NCBI GenBank assembly: GCA_902515185.1
Contig: CABXTN010000002.1
Coordinates: forward strand, 1 to 64,000
Length of the DNA stretch: 64,000 nucleotides
Direction of reading: 5' to 3'
Source of the DNA: an uncultured Pelagibacteraceae bacterium
GTDB lineage: Bacteria > Pseudomonadota > Alphaproteobacteria > Pelagibacterales > Pelagibacteraceae
Under the pieces are notes generated by a model that saw only the letters and a list, made by a program, of their open reading frames with translations, ran no database searches and was not told the DNA's origin. The first letter of the stretch is position 1. Each line of letters opens with the position of its first letter. A program made the position numbers and the translations under genes. Positions 43,867 through 52,784 of this stretch are shown one piece after another.

Positions 43867-44925
43867 ATGAAAAAAAATTTAATTACAAGATTAAACGAAG
43901 GTCCAATTCTTTGTGCAGAGGGATACTTATTTGCTATGGAAAGAAGAGGATATCTGTCTGCTGGAGCTTTTGTACCAGAGGTAGTCTTAGAGCACCCAGA
44001 AGTAGTTACGCAATTACATAAAGAGTTTATAAGATCTGGTTCGGATGTTGTGCAAGCCTTTACTTATTATGGACATAGAGAAAAATTAAGATTGATTGGT
44101 AAAGAAGATTTACTTGAACCATTACAAAAAAATGCTTTAAAAATTGCAAAAGATGCGGCAAATGAATTTAAAGATTTAGATCTTATGGTTTGTGGTGACG
44201 TTGCAAATACAAATATTTATAACCCAACAGATAAAAAATCTCATGCTGAATGTCAAAAAATGTATGAGGAACAAGTAAAATGGGCAAAAGAAGCTGGTGT
44301 AGATTTTGTGATTGCGGAAACAATTAATTGGACAGGAGAAATGGAAATAGCTTTAAAAGCAATTAAGCAAGAAGGGCTTATTGCTGTTGCTAACTTTGCA
44401 ATACCTAAGGGAGATTTAACTAGAGAAGGTCATACAGCAGAAGATGCTTGTAAAATGATTGAAGATCAAGGAGCAGATGTTGTGGGTTTGAATTGTTATA
44501 GAGGACCTAAAATGACAATGAAATTATTAAAAAAAATTAGAGATAAAGTTTCTTGCCACGTCGCTGCTCTGCCAGTTCCATACAGAACCTCGGAAGAGTA
44601 TCCAGGTTTTTTAAATCAACCCAAAGAAACTGTTGACCCTGACTGCTCTTGTATACCCGGTGATAATATTTTTCCTGTGGCCCTTGATCATTTATATTGC
44701 AATAGATTTGAAATGGGTGAGTTTGCAAAAGACTGTGAAGAAATGAATGTAAATTTTATTGGAATATGTTGTGGCGCTGAACCCCATCATGTCAGAGAAA
44801 TGGCAGTAGCACTTGGAAGAAAACCAGAGTCTTATAAATATTATCCAGACATAAGTAGACACTGGTTACACGGAAAGGATAAATCTTTTTTAGAACTAAA
44901 TACCAGTATGAAGAAAAAATATTAA
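43867..44925 (+). CDS. bhmt: betaine-homocysteine S-methyltransferase
   Basis: 352 aa homocysteine methyltransferase barrel. Zinc cysteines Cys210 (GLNCYRGP), Cys301 and Cys302 (GICCGAEPHH) are present, as is the homocysteine-binding start (EGPILCAEGYLFAMERRGYL). The AAAGGAGG site is the strongest in the region. Transfers a methyl group from glycine betaine (or DMSP in some homologues) to homocysteine, giving methionine and dimethylglycine. First gene of a twelve-gene plus-strand run; the dimethylglycine-dehydrogenase-like gene follows 1 base later. Confidence 0.92.
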   Translation: MKKNLITRLNEGPILCAEGYLFAMERRGYLSAGAFVPEVVLEHPEVVTQLHKEFIRSGSDVVQAFTYYGHREKLRLIGKEDLLEPLQKNALKIAKDAANEFKDLDLMVCGDVANTNIYNPTDKKSHAECQKMYEEQVKWAKEAGVDFVIAETINWTGEMEIALKAIKQEGLIAVANFAIPKGDLTREGHTAEDACKMIEDQGADVVGLNCYRGPKMTMKLLKKIRDKVSCHVAALPVPYRTSEEYPGFLNQPKETVDPDCSCIPGDNIFPVALDHLYCNRFEMGEFAKDCEEMNVNFIGICCGAEPHHVREMAVALGRKPESYKYYPDISRHWLHGKDKSFLELNTSMKKKY

Positions 44926-44926
44926 C

Positions 44927-47332
44927 ATGGAAAAAAATGCAAAAGTAGTAATTATTGGCGGTGGAGTAGTTGGCTGTTCAATACTTTACCATTTAGCAAA
45001 ATTTGGTTTAAAAGATTGCATTCTATTAGAGAGAAATGAACTAACTTCTGGTTCATCTTGGCATGCCGCAGGAAATGTTCATGTAATTTCATCAGATCCA
45101 AATATTTCAAGAATGATGGCTTATACAATTGGCTTATATAAAGAGATAGAAAAAGAGTCTGGCCATTCAGTAGGTTTTAAGCCAAGTGGAGGATTTTATT
45201 TAGCCTCAAATGATGTTTGGGCAGAGTATTTAAAAAGAGAAAGATCTAAAGCAAGATATATGGGCTTAGATCAAGAATTCATTTCATTAGAAGAAGTTAA
45301 AAAGAAAAATCCACTTATTGATCCATCTAGATATTTATTAGCATTATGGGATCCAATTGATGGTGAAGTTGATCCATCAGGTGTGACGTACGCTTTTGCA
45401 AAAGCAGCAAAAGTTCATGGTGGAAAGTATTACACACACACGGTTGTCAAAGATACCAAACAAAAACCAGATGGATCGTGGGATGTATTCACAGACAAAG
45501 GAAATATAAATGCTGAAATAATTATAAATGCTGGTGGTTTATGGGCTAGAGAAGTTGGTAAACTTTCTGGTGTCGACTTACCAGTTCAACCGATGGAACA
45601 TCATTATTTAATTACAGAGGCGATACCTGAAATTGAAGCTATGGGGGATCAAAGACTTCCAATAGGTACAGATTTTGAGGGAAATATTTATTTTCGACAA
45701 GAGGGAAAAGGAATGCTGCTTGGTACTTACGAACCGAAATCAACACCTTGGAAGGTAGATGGAACTCCAATGAATTTTGGTCACGAACTTCTAGAACCAA
45801 AATTAGAAAATATTCAAGATCGCCTTGCAATTGGATTTAAAAGAATGCCAGCATTAGAAAAAGCAGGAATTAAAAATATTGTCAATGGGCCATTTACTTT
45901 TGGACCTGATGGCAGTCCACTTATTGGACCCGTTCCAGGTATGAAAAATTATTGGGTAGCAGTTGGTGTAATGGCAGGATTTTGTCAAGGTGGTGGTGTT
46001 GGGAAATGTATAGCTGAATGGATAATTGATGGAGAACCATCAATTGATGTATGGGCAATGGATGTTGCTCGATTTGGAGAATATGCAACTCCTCAGTATG
46101 GAACTATAAAATCTTCAGAAAATTATGAAAGAAGATTTATTATGACTTTTCCAAACGAGACATTACCAAAAGGTAGAAAACAAAAAACAACTGCACTGTA
46201 CGATCGTTTTGTAAATCAGGGTGCCGTTATGGGAGATGGTTTTGGTTTAGAAAGTGTTCTGTGGTTTGCAAATAATAAAGAAGACGCATATGAAGAACCA
46301 ACAATTAAAAGATCTCGATCTCACAGCTATGTTTCTAAAGAAGTTATTAATGTAAGAGAAAATGTTGGAGTAATGGAACTTGCAAATTTTTCAAAACATG
46401 AATTTAAGGGACCGGACTCTAAAAAATTTTTAGATTATGTAATGGCTGGAAAAATACCTAAACCAGGGAGAATTTCATTAAGCCCAATGTTAACAAAAAA
46501 AGGAAAACTTTATGGTGATCTTACTATAGCTTGTATGGATGAGAATGAGTATATGATTTTTGGATCTGGAGCAGCTCAAGAAATGCATAGAAGATGGTTT
46601 GAAAATCATCTTGGAAAATTTGATGTAAAATATAAAAATCGATCAGATGAATTTCATGGACTAGCTATATCAGGACCTAAATCGCGAGATGTATTACAAA
46701 AAGTTGTGAGAGAAGAAGTTTCAAATAAAAACTTTAAATTTAGAGACTCTAAAAGAATGTATGTGGCAGGCGTTCCAGCGATTGTAAATAGAATTTCTTT
46801 CACAGGTGAACTTGGTTATGAAATCTATGTGGCACCTCACTATCAATTAAAATTATATGAAGAGTTAACCAATGCTGGAAAGGAATTTAACATTAAACCA
46901 TTTGGCCTAAGAGCTCTAATGTCGATGAGACTTGAAAAAAATTGGGGTGCTTGGACACTTGACTATAGACCTGATTTTACTGCAAAAGAGACTGGTTTAG
47001 ATACATTTATTAATTGGGATAAAGAATTTATAGGCAAAAAGTTTGCAAAAGATGACAATAGTAAAAACAAACTTATACCAATGATTGTTGAAACAAATGA
47101 CATAGATGTAACTTATAACGAAGCTGTTTTAAAAAATGATAAAGCAATTGGCTATATTACTTCGGGAGGTTTTGCTCACTTTGTAAATAAAAGTATTGCG
47201 TTTAGTTATTTGGATACAAATGAATTAAATTCTGGAAAAGGTATTCAAGTAGAAATTAATGGTGATCTATTTAATTGCTCAACAATTAAAGAGCCTCTTT
47301 ATGATCCAAGTGGACAGAAAATGAGGAGCTAA
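44927..47332 (+). CDS. dimethylglycine-dehydrogenase-family flavoprotein (copy 1)
   Basis: 801 aa. FAD site GGGVVG at 11-16; WHAAG with His46, the position of the covalent flavin histidine in DMGDH; central FAO domain (about 390-445); GcvT folate domain (about 450-710: GVMELANFSKHEFKGPDS, SFTGELGYEIYV); C-terminal barrel. These enzymes demethylate dimethylglycine or sarcosine, passing the methyl to THF. Following bhmt, dimethylglycine is the simplest substrate, but the paralogue at 59675 has the ETF genes. Stop overlaps the next start. Confidence 0.9.
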   Translation: MEKNAKVVIIGGGVVGCSILYHLAKFGLKDCILLERNELTSGSSWHAAGNVHVISSDPNISRMMAYTIGLYKEIEKESGHSVGFKPSGGFYLASNDVWAEYLKRERSKARYMGLDQEFISLEEVKKKNPLIDPSRYLLALWDPIDGEVDPSGVTYAFAKAAKVHGGKYYTHTVVKDTKQKPDGSWDVFTDKGNINAEIIINAGGLWAREVGKLSGVDLPVQPMEHHYLITEAIPEIEAMGDQRLPIGTDFEGNIYFRQEGKGMLLGTYEPKSTPWKVDGTPMNFGHELLEPKLENIQDRLAIGFKRMPALEKAGIKNIVNGPFTFGPDGSPLIGPVPGMKNYWVAVGVMAGFCQGGGVGKCIAEWIIDGEPSIDVWAMDVARFGEYATPQYGTIKSSENYERRFIMTFPNETLPKGRKQKTTALYDRFVNQGAVMGDGFGLESVLWFANNKEDAYEEPTIKRSRSHSYVSKEVINVRENVGVMELANFSKHEFKGPDSKKFLDYVMAGKIPKPGRISLSPMLTKKGKLYGDLTIACMDENEYMIFGSGAAQEMHRRWFENHLGKFDVKYKNRSDEFHGLAISGPKSRDVLQKVVREEVSNKNFKFRDSKRMYVAGVPAIVNRISFTGELGYEIYVAPHYQLKLYEELTNAGKEFNIKPFGLRALMSMRLEKNWGAWTLDYRPDFTAKETGLDTFINWDKEFIGKKFAKDDNSKNKLIPMIVETNDIDVTYNEAVLKNDKAIGYITSGGFAHFVNKSIAFSYLDTNELNSGKGIQVEINGDLFNCSTIKEPLYDPSGQKMRS

Positions 47333-47961
47333 TGGCACAAAAAGATGTAGGAAATAAAGTTCCAATTTATAAATTAAAAAAAACAGATGAAGTAATGAAG
47401 TATTACGATGAGTGGGGTGAGGACAATAAATATGACAAAGATATGGTCAATTGGAACTATACAGGACCCAAAGAGACAACCGAAGTTTTTATTAAGCATG
47501 AAAAAAATAAAGATGCTAAAATATATGACGCTGGCTGTGGCACTGGTTTAGTTGGTGTTGAATTAAAGAAACATGGGTTTTCAAGTTTTTATGGAGCAGA
47601 CCTTTCTCAAAAACTTTTAGATTTAGTTCCGAAAGGACTATACAAAAGCTTAGATAAGGTAGATTTAAATAAACCAATAAATTGTGAAGATAATTTTTAT
47701 GATGGCGTGATGTGCGTTGGCACATTTACTTTCGGTCATGTAAAACCTCCTGCCTTAGATGAGTTTATAAGAATCACAAAAAATAAAGGTCTTATCTGTT
47801 TTACTATTAATGAAGGAATTCATGAGGAATACGGTTTTGATGAAAAAATAAAAGAGTTAAAAGTTCAAAATAAATGGAAAGAAATTGAATTTTTTAAGTC
47901 AGACTATATTGCAAGTAAAGACGTAAATGCTTGGCTTGGTTTGTATGAAGTGATAAAATAA
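47332..47961 (+). CDS. class I SAM-dependent methyltransferase
   Basis: 209 aa. SAM-binding motif I IYDAGCGTGLVGVELKKHG near 62-80, GADLSQKLLD as motif II, CVGTFTFGHV as motif IV. The start YKLKKTDEVMKYYDEWGE resembles small-molecule methyltransferases. Substrate unknown; in this operon it could remethylate or methylate an amine, thiol or carboxylate intermediate. Coupled to the DMGDH gene by TAATG. Confidence 0.82.
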   Translation: MAQKDVGNKVPIYKLKKTDEVMKYYDEWGEDNKYDKDMVNWNYTGPKETTEVFIKHEKNKDAKIYDAGCGTGLVGVELKKHGFSSFYGADLSQKLLDLVPKGLYKSLDKVDLNKPINCEDNFYDGVMCVGTFTFGHVKPPALDEFIRITKNKGLICFTINEGIHEEYGFDEKIKELKVQNKWKEIEFFKSDYIASKDVNAWLGLYEVIK

Positions 47962-47964
47962 AGT

Positions 47965-49140
47965 ATGTCTGAAATTTACAATATTATAGACAAGAAAAAA
48001 TTAGATATTGTAAGTAAACCTATTCACGAAGCACATGGCTTACCGAACGAGTGTTACACTAATAAAGAATATACATTAATCGAGAGAAAAAAATTATTTG
48101 AGGATAAGTGGATAGTGATTGGCGCTGCAAGTGCTTTACCTGAAATTGGTGATGCAAAGCCAATTGATCTCTTAGGAATTCCAATTTTAATAGTTAGAAC
48201 GAAAGCTAATCAAATTAAAGTTTTTCATAATGTTTGCAGCCACAGAGGTTTAAAATTAGTGAGCAAACCAGGGAAAATTAAAAATTTAATAAGGTGCCCT
48301 TATCATTCTTGGTCATATAATTTGGAGGGTGAGTTGAAGGCCACACCACATATTGGGGGTATGAATATTCATGAAACTCCAAAATTTGAAAAATCAAAAA
48401 GTAATTTGAAAGAAATCAGGTCTTATATTTGGTTAGATCTTATTATGATTAATATTAATAATAATGAAATCTCTTTTGAAGAATACATAAAACCTTTAAG
48501 TGATAGATGGGAAGAGTTCTGGCCGGTAAAAGATAGAGATTTAATAAATCACTCAAATGATTATGGATATTTTAAGTTAAATGCAAAATGTAACTGGAAA
48601 TTTGCAATTGAAAATTATTGCGAAAGTTATCACTTGCCCTGGGTACACCCAGGATTAAATTCTTATTCTAAAATAGAAGATCATTACCATATTCAAGGAT
48701 TACCAAATCGTTTTGCGGGACAGGGAACTGTTGTTTATAATCCTCGATTTAAGGGAAAGGAAAAGTTTCCATGTTTTCCCAATTGGCCAAAAGAGAAAGA
48801 AAATATTGCAGAATATGTAGCTTTATTTCCAAACGTTATGCTTGGAATACATAAAGATCATTATTATGCATATTGGTTAGAGCCAATTAACCATGAGTTT
48901 ACTCTAGAACATATGGAAATATATTATGTAGGAGAAGAGGCAGCCAACGCTAAAAAATTTAAATCTTTGAGGGAGCAAAATCATAAGCAATGGCAAGACA
49001 TACAAAAGGAAGATGTTGATATAATTCAAGGAATGCAGACTGGTAGAAATTCTCCAGTCTATAATGGTGGAAACTTTTCTCCAGTAATGGATAATCCAAC
49101 ACATCATTTTCATAAATGGGTGGCACAAAATTTAATTTAA
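47965..49140 (+). CDS. Rieske non-heme iron oxygenase (quaternary-amine type)
   Basis: 391 aa. Rieske cluster ligands Cys91, His93, Cys111, His114 (CSHRG, CPYHSW) and catalytic iron ligands in NWKFAIENYCESYH, His223 and His228, with the third acid probably in EDVDIIQG. The sequence belongs with the alpha subunits acting on choline, glycine betaine or carnitine, which N-demethylate or hydroxylate quaternary amines. No reductase partner is encoded nearby, so electrons must come from elsewhere. It sits 3 bases after the methyltransferase. Confidence 0.87.
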   Translation: MSEIYNIIDKKKLDIVSKPIHEAHGLPNECYTNKEYTLIERKKLFEDKWIVIGAASALPEIGDAKPIDLLGIPILIVRTKANQIKVFHNVCSHRGLKLVSKPGKIKNLIRCPYHSWSYNLEGELKATPHIGGMNIHETPKFEKSKSNLKEIRSYIWLDLIMININNNEISFEEYIKPLSDRWEEFWPVKDRDLINHSNDYGYFKLNAKCNWKFAIENYCESYHLPWVHPGLNSYSKIEDHYHIQGLPNRFAGQGTVVYNPRFKGKEKFPCFPNWPKEKENIAEYVALFPNVMLGIHKDHYYAYWLEPINHEFTLEHMEIYYVGEEAANAKKFKSLREQNHKQWQDIQKEDVDIIQGMQTGRNSPVYNGGNFSPVMDNPTHHFHKWVAQNLI

Positions 49141-50376
49141 ATGAAATTTAAAAGAAAAATAACTCCAGATACAAAATTTACACCAAAATTTATTACCAAA
49201 AAAAGATTACGAGAGGATGAAATTAATTTTGATAAATTAAGATCTTATAGGCTTGATAGAGTTAAAAAAGAATTAGTAAAGAATAATTTAGAAGCTTGTA
49301 TTTTGTTTGATCCTGTTAATGTTAGATATGCTTTAGACTCGGTTAATATGAGTGTTTATAACATGCATAATTTAACAAGATATTGTTTTGTACCAGTCAA
49401 TGGACCAACAATTTTATATGAATATTTTAATTGTGAGATTTTATCTAAAGGCTTAAATTTAATTGACGAAATTAGACCAGCAATAACTTGGGATTATTTT
49501 AGCAATGGAGATCAAGCTAGCGCTCAATTAAAAAAGTGGATAAACGAAATAAAAGATCTTTCAAAAAATTATTTTAAAAGTAAGCGAGTTGCAATTGATG
49601 TCATAAATGGACCTGCAGTTTCAGAACTTAGTAAAGAAGGAATTAAAGTAGTCGATGCTAAATTGATTTTAGAACAAGCAAGGGTAATTAAGTCACCCGA
49701 TGAACTGACATGTATGAAAGCTGCATTAGAAGTTGCTGATATAGGTGTTGCAAAAATGAGAGAAGAATTAAAACCTGGTATGACTGAAGACGAACTTTGG
49801 TCTATATTACATAAAACAAATATTGAATATGGTGGTGAATGGATTGAATGCAGAATACTTTCTTCAGGTGAAAGAACAAATCCATGGATGCAAGAAAGTA
49901 GTAATAAAATAATCCAAACTGGTGAAATAGTTGCTTTTGATACAGATATGGTTGGTCCATATGGATACTGTGCAGACATTTCAAGAGCATATGTGGTGGG
50001 CCATAAATTTAATGATGAGCAAAAAAAACTTTATTCAATGGCCACTGATCAAATCGATCATAATGCTCGATTAATAAAACCTGGAATGTCTTTTAAAGAA
50101 TTTGTTGAAAAATCATGGATATTACCTGATGAGTATTATGGAAATCGATATTCATGTATGGTTCATGGAATTGGTCTTTGTGATGAGTGGCCACAAATCA
50201 AATATCCAACCGATGGAGGCGAACAGGGTGGAAGTTTTGAAAAAAATATGACAATTACATTAGAAAGCTACATTGGAAAAGTTGGTGGCAAAGAAGGAAT
50301 TAAGCTTGAACAACAATACTTAGTTGGACAAAACGGATTAGAGTTAATGTCTCACCATCCTTTAGAAAAAATATAA
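49141..50376 (+). CDS. dddP: DddP-like DMSP lyase (M24 peptidase fold)
   Basis: 411 aa, M24 creatinase/aminopeptidase fold. Metal ligands of DddP are all present with correct spacing: Asp267, Asp269, Asp279 (FDTDMVGPYGYCADIS), His342, Glu375, Glu390; so are the catalytic Tyr337 (RYSCMVHG) and Asp348 (LCDEWP). GGEWIECRILSSGERTNPW near 231 is also DddP-like. DddP cleaves dimethylsulfoniopropionate to DMS and acrylate. A related lyase with another onium substrate cannot be excluded. Abuts the Rieske gene with no gap. Confidence 0.8.
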   Translation: MKFKRKITPDTKFTPKFITKKRLREDEINFDKLRSYRLDRVKKELVKNNLEACILFDPVNVRYALDSVNMSVYNMHNLTRYCFVPVNGPTILYEYFNCEILSKGLNLIDEIRPAITWDYFSNGDQASAQLKKWINEIKDLSKNYFKSKRVAIDVINGPAVSELSKEGIKVVDAKLILEQARVIKSPDELTCMKAALEVADIGVAKMREELKPGMTEDELWSILHKTNIEYGGEWIECRILSSGERTNPWMQESSNKIIQTGEIVAFDTDMVGPYGYCADISRAYVVGHKFNDEQKKLYSMATDQIDHNARLIKPGMSFKEFVEKSWILPDEYYGNRYSCMVHGIGLCDEWPQIKYPTDGGEQGGSFEKNMTITLESYIGKVGGKEGIKLEQQYLVGQNGLELMSHHPLEKI

Positions 50377-50792
50377 TGAAAATTATTTTAATAATGGGAC
50401 TGCCTGGTGCAGGCAAAACAACTTTAGCAAACGAACTTGCTTCAAAAATTAATGCAAAGAGATTAAATGCAGATGAGGTAAGGAGAACAGCTAATGATTG
50501 GGATTTTTCTGCTGAGGGAAGAAAAAGACAAGCAAAAAGAATGGCAGAACTTGCAATAAAATTAAAAGAGGAAGGAAATTACGTAATTGCAGATTTTATT
50601 TGTCCAACACCTGAGGCACGAAAATTATTTCCAGCAGATTATGTAGTTTGGGTAGATACAATCCAAAAAGGAAGATTTGAAGATACAAATCAAATGTTTG
50701 TAAAACCAGAAAAATTTAATTTTCATGTTACGTCACAAGATGCTAAGAACTGGACACCAAAAATATTAGAGGATATAAAAAATGATATATAA
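50376..50792 (+). CDS. small P-loop kinase (adenylylsulfate-kinase-like)
   Basis: 138 aa. Walker A GLPGAGKTT at 8-16, NADEVRRTANDWDFSAEGRKRQ near 37 like the Asp-x-x-R loop of APS/shikimate-type kinases, VIADFICPTPEARKLF near 90. It is shorter than CysC (about 200) and no ATP sulfurylase is nearby, so a metabolite kinase is as likely as APS kinase. It overlaps dddP by one base and the nucleotidyltransferase by 11, which suggests successive steps. Confidence 0.78.
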   Translation: MKIILIMGLPGAGKTTLANELASKINAKRLNADEVRRTANDWDFSAEGRKRQAKRMAELAIKLKEEGNYVIADFICPTPEARKLFPADYVVWVDTIQKGRFEDTNQMFVKPEKFNFHVTSQDAKNWTPKILEDIKNDI

Positions 50793-51156
50793 ATGGGATA
50801 ATAAAAAACCAACAGCCCAAATGCTTGGTAGATGGCAGCCATTTCACGACGGACACTATGCCTTATTTAAAGAAATAATTAAAAAAACTGGACAAGTCTG
50901 TATTCAGATAAGAGATGTACAGGGAGTAGATGATAACCCATTTGATTTTGAAACTGTTAAAAAAAAAATTGAAGAAAGATTAAATCCAGAATTCGAAGGA
51001 AGATTTAAAGTTATGCTAGTTCCGAATATTACAAATATTTGTTATGGTAGAGGAGTGGGATATAAAATAGAAGAAGTTGTTTTACCTGATGAAATACAAA
51101 AAATATCAGCAACAAAAATAAGAGCAAAAATGAGAGAGGATGGCGATCTTAAGTGA
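50782..51156 (+). CDS. cytidylyltransferase-fold nucleotidyltransferase
   Basis: 124 aa. GRWQPFHDGH at 16-25 is the nucleotide-binding HxGH motif and ISATKIR near 111-117 the second phosphate motif of the nucleotidyltransferase superfamily (NMN adenylyltransferase, CTP:phosphocholine types). Very short for the family. Right after a kinase, it could activate the phosphorylated product to an NDP- or NMP-linked form (inference). Confidence 0.78.
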   Translation: MIYKWDNKKPTAQMLGRWQPFHDGHYALFKEIIKKTGQVCIQIRDVQGVDDNPFDFETVKKKIEERLNPEFEGRFKVMLVPNITNICYGRGVGYKIEEVVLPDEIQKISATKIRAKMREDGDLK

Positions 51157-52004
51157 ATGAAAGATTAGGTTCCATTGTAGATTTAGAAAAATATCCAATT
51201 CATGATCTTGATTCATCAGCTATTAAAGACTTAATTTCAAGGTGTAAAGAAGAATTAAATAATAATAGTTGTGCAGTCATAAAAAACTTTATTTTACCAA
51301 AATCCTTAATGACAATGAACAAAGAGTTAGAATGTCAGTTAGATGAAGTTTATATGTCTAAAGAAAAAATCAATGCCTATTTGTATGCTAAAGACGACCC
51401 ATCATTACCAAAGGAAAATCCAAAAAGAATCTTTATGGAAAGATTTAACGGTTATTTAAATTCAGATTGCTTTTCAGAAAATTCTGAAATGAAATTTCTT
51501 TACGAAACTGATGAATTATTAAAATTTGTATCTAAATGTCTTGGTGTCTCTCCTATTTATAGATGGGCTGACCCTTTAGCAAGGCACGCATATAATGTCA
51601 TGGAGCCAGAGGGAATACTTCCTTGGCACTTTGATAGTTGTGAATTCACATTAAGTTTAATGATTCAAAAACCAGAAAAAGGTGGAATATTTGAATATTG
51701 TCCAAACATAAGATCTCCAGGAAATGAAAACTTTGAAGATGTTGCAAAAGTAATTAGTGGAGATAGGGAAAGAGTTAAACAATTAGACTTAGAACCAGGA
51801 GATCTTCAAATATTTAAAGGAAGGTTCACTTTGCATAGAGTTACAAAAATAGAAGGACAAAAACCAAGATATATGTGCATACCAGCCTATGTATTAGATC
51901 CATACAGAGTTAATACGCCCGAACATTCAAAAGCTATATATGGTAAAGTTTTACCAATTCATTATGAAAGAAATGAAAAAAGATCAGATGGATTGGCAGA
52001 TTAA
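51153..52004 (+). CDS. Fe(II)/2-oxoglutarate-dependent oxygenase-like protein
   Basis: 283 aa. Start is GTG at 51153 overlapping the previous stop (GTGA). Iron triad His159, Asp161 (WHFDSCEF) and His228 (TLHRVT), with Arg239 (KPRY) as the 2-oxoglutarate anchor. Such enzymes hydroxylate or dealkylate small molecules. No close named relative recognised. Four-base overlap with the nucleotidyltransferase ties it to the kinase cassette. Confidence 0.78.
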   Translation: MNERLGSIVDLEKYPIHDLDSSAIKDLISRCKEELNNNSCAVIKNFILPKSLMTMNKELECQLDEVYMSKEKINAYLYAKDDPSLPKENPKRIFMERFNGYLNSDCFSENSEMKFLYETDELLKFVSKCLGVSPIYRWADPLARHAYNVMEPEGILPWHFDSCEFTLSLMIQKPEKGGIFEYCPNIRSPGNENFEDVAKVISGDRERVKQLDLEPGDLQIFKGRFTLHRVTKIEGQKPRYMCIPAYVLDPYRVNTPEHSKAIYGKVLPIHYERNEKRSDGLAD

Positions 52005-52007
52005 ATA

Positions 52008-52784
52008 ATGAGCAATATTAAAATCAAAAAACTTAATGAAGGTGTATCTTCAATCATAATTAACGAGCCAAAAGCTTATAATTCGTTATCATTTAAAAAC
52101 CTAAATGATTTAATAAAAGCTTTCGATAATCTTAATGTTAGCAAATCAACTAAAGTCATTATTATAGAAGGATCGGGCCCAGGTTTTAGCGCTGGACATA
52201 ATTTAAAAGAGGTAAGAGGTCTTAAATCAAAGTCTAAATATCAAAAACTTTTTAATCTTTGTTCAAAATTAATGATAAAAATTGTTGAGGGTAGAAAGCC
52301 TGTAATCGCAAAAGTACATGGTGCAGCTTTTGCAGCCGGATGTCAGTTAGTTGCAAGTTGTGATTTAGCTTACAGTACCAATGATGCAAAATTTGCTACT
52401 CCAGGTGTTAATATTGGATTATTTTGTAGTACACCTATGGTCGCTGTTAGCAGAAAAGTTAGTAGAAAAAAAATGATGAAGATGTTGCTTACAGGAGATC
52501 CAATAAATGCAAAATATGCAAAAGAAATTGGTTTGATTAATGATCATTTCTCAAAATCTAAACTTAATAAAGAAGTTTTAAAGATAGCTAATTTAATTGC
52601 ATCAAAATCTAATTTAACAATTAAAATCGGAAAACAAGCATTTTATAAACAATTAGAAATGCCATTAAGAAAAGCATATGACTTTACTAGTAGGATGATG
52701 ACTTTAAATATGATGGCTATGGATGCTAAAGAGGGAATATCAGCTTTTATAGAAAAACGAAAACCAAAATGGAAAAACAAATAA
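52008..52784 (+). CDS. enoyl-CoA hydratase/isomerase superfamily protein, ECHDC3-like
   Basis: 258 aa crotonase fold. Oxyanion-hole segments SAGHNLKE near 63 and GAAFAAGCQLVASCDLAY near 105. The segment ATPGVNIGLFCSTP matches the ECHDC3 branch; the Glu expected after the Pro in true hydratases is Gly. So hydration of an enoyl-CoA such as acryloyl-CoA is doubtful, and a structural or different lyase role is possible. Coupled to the next gene by TAATG. Confidence 0.82.
   Translation: MSNIKIKKLNEGVSSIIINEPKAYNSLSFKNLNDLIKAFDNLNVSKSTKVIIIEGSGPGFSAGHNLKEVRGLKSKSKYQKLFNLCSKLMIKIVEGRKPVIAKVHGAAFAAGCQLVASCDLAYSTNDAKFATPGVNIGLFCSTPMVAVSRKVSRKKMMKMLLTGDPINAKYAKEIGLINDHFSKSKLNKEVLKIANLIASKSNLTIKIGKQAFYKQLEMPLRKAYDFTSRMMTLNMMAMDAKEGISAFIEKRKPKWKNK

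Noticed and set aside
49569-49979. 136-aa open frame on the minus strand inside dddP
   Set aside because: It lies entirely opposite a conserved enzyme core including metal ligands; Ser-rich composition is what the antisense of that sequence gives.
50376-50792. Calling the kinase cysC (APS kinase)
   Set aside because: P-loop and a DxxR-like region fit loosely, but it is much shorter than CysC and no sulfate-activation genes are nearby.
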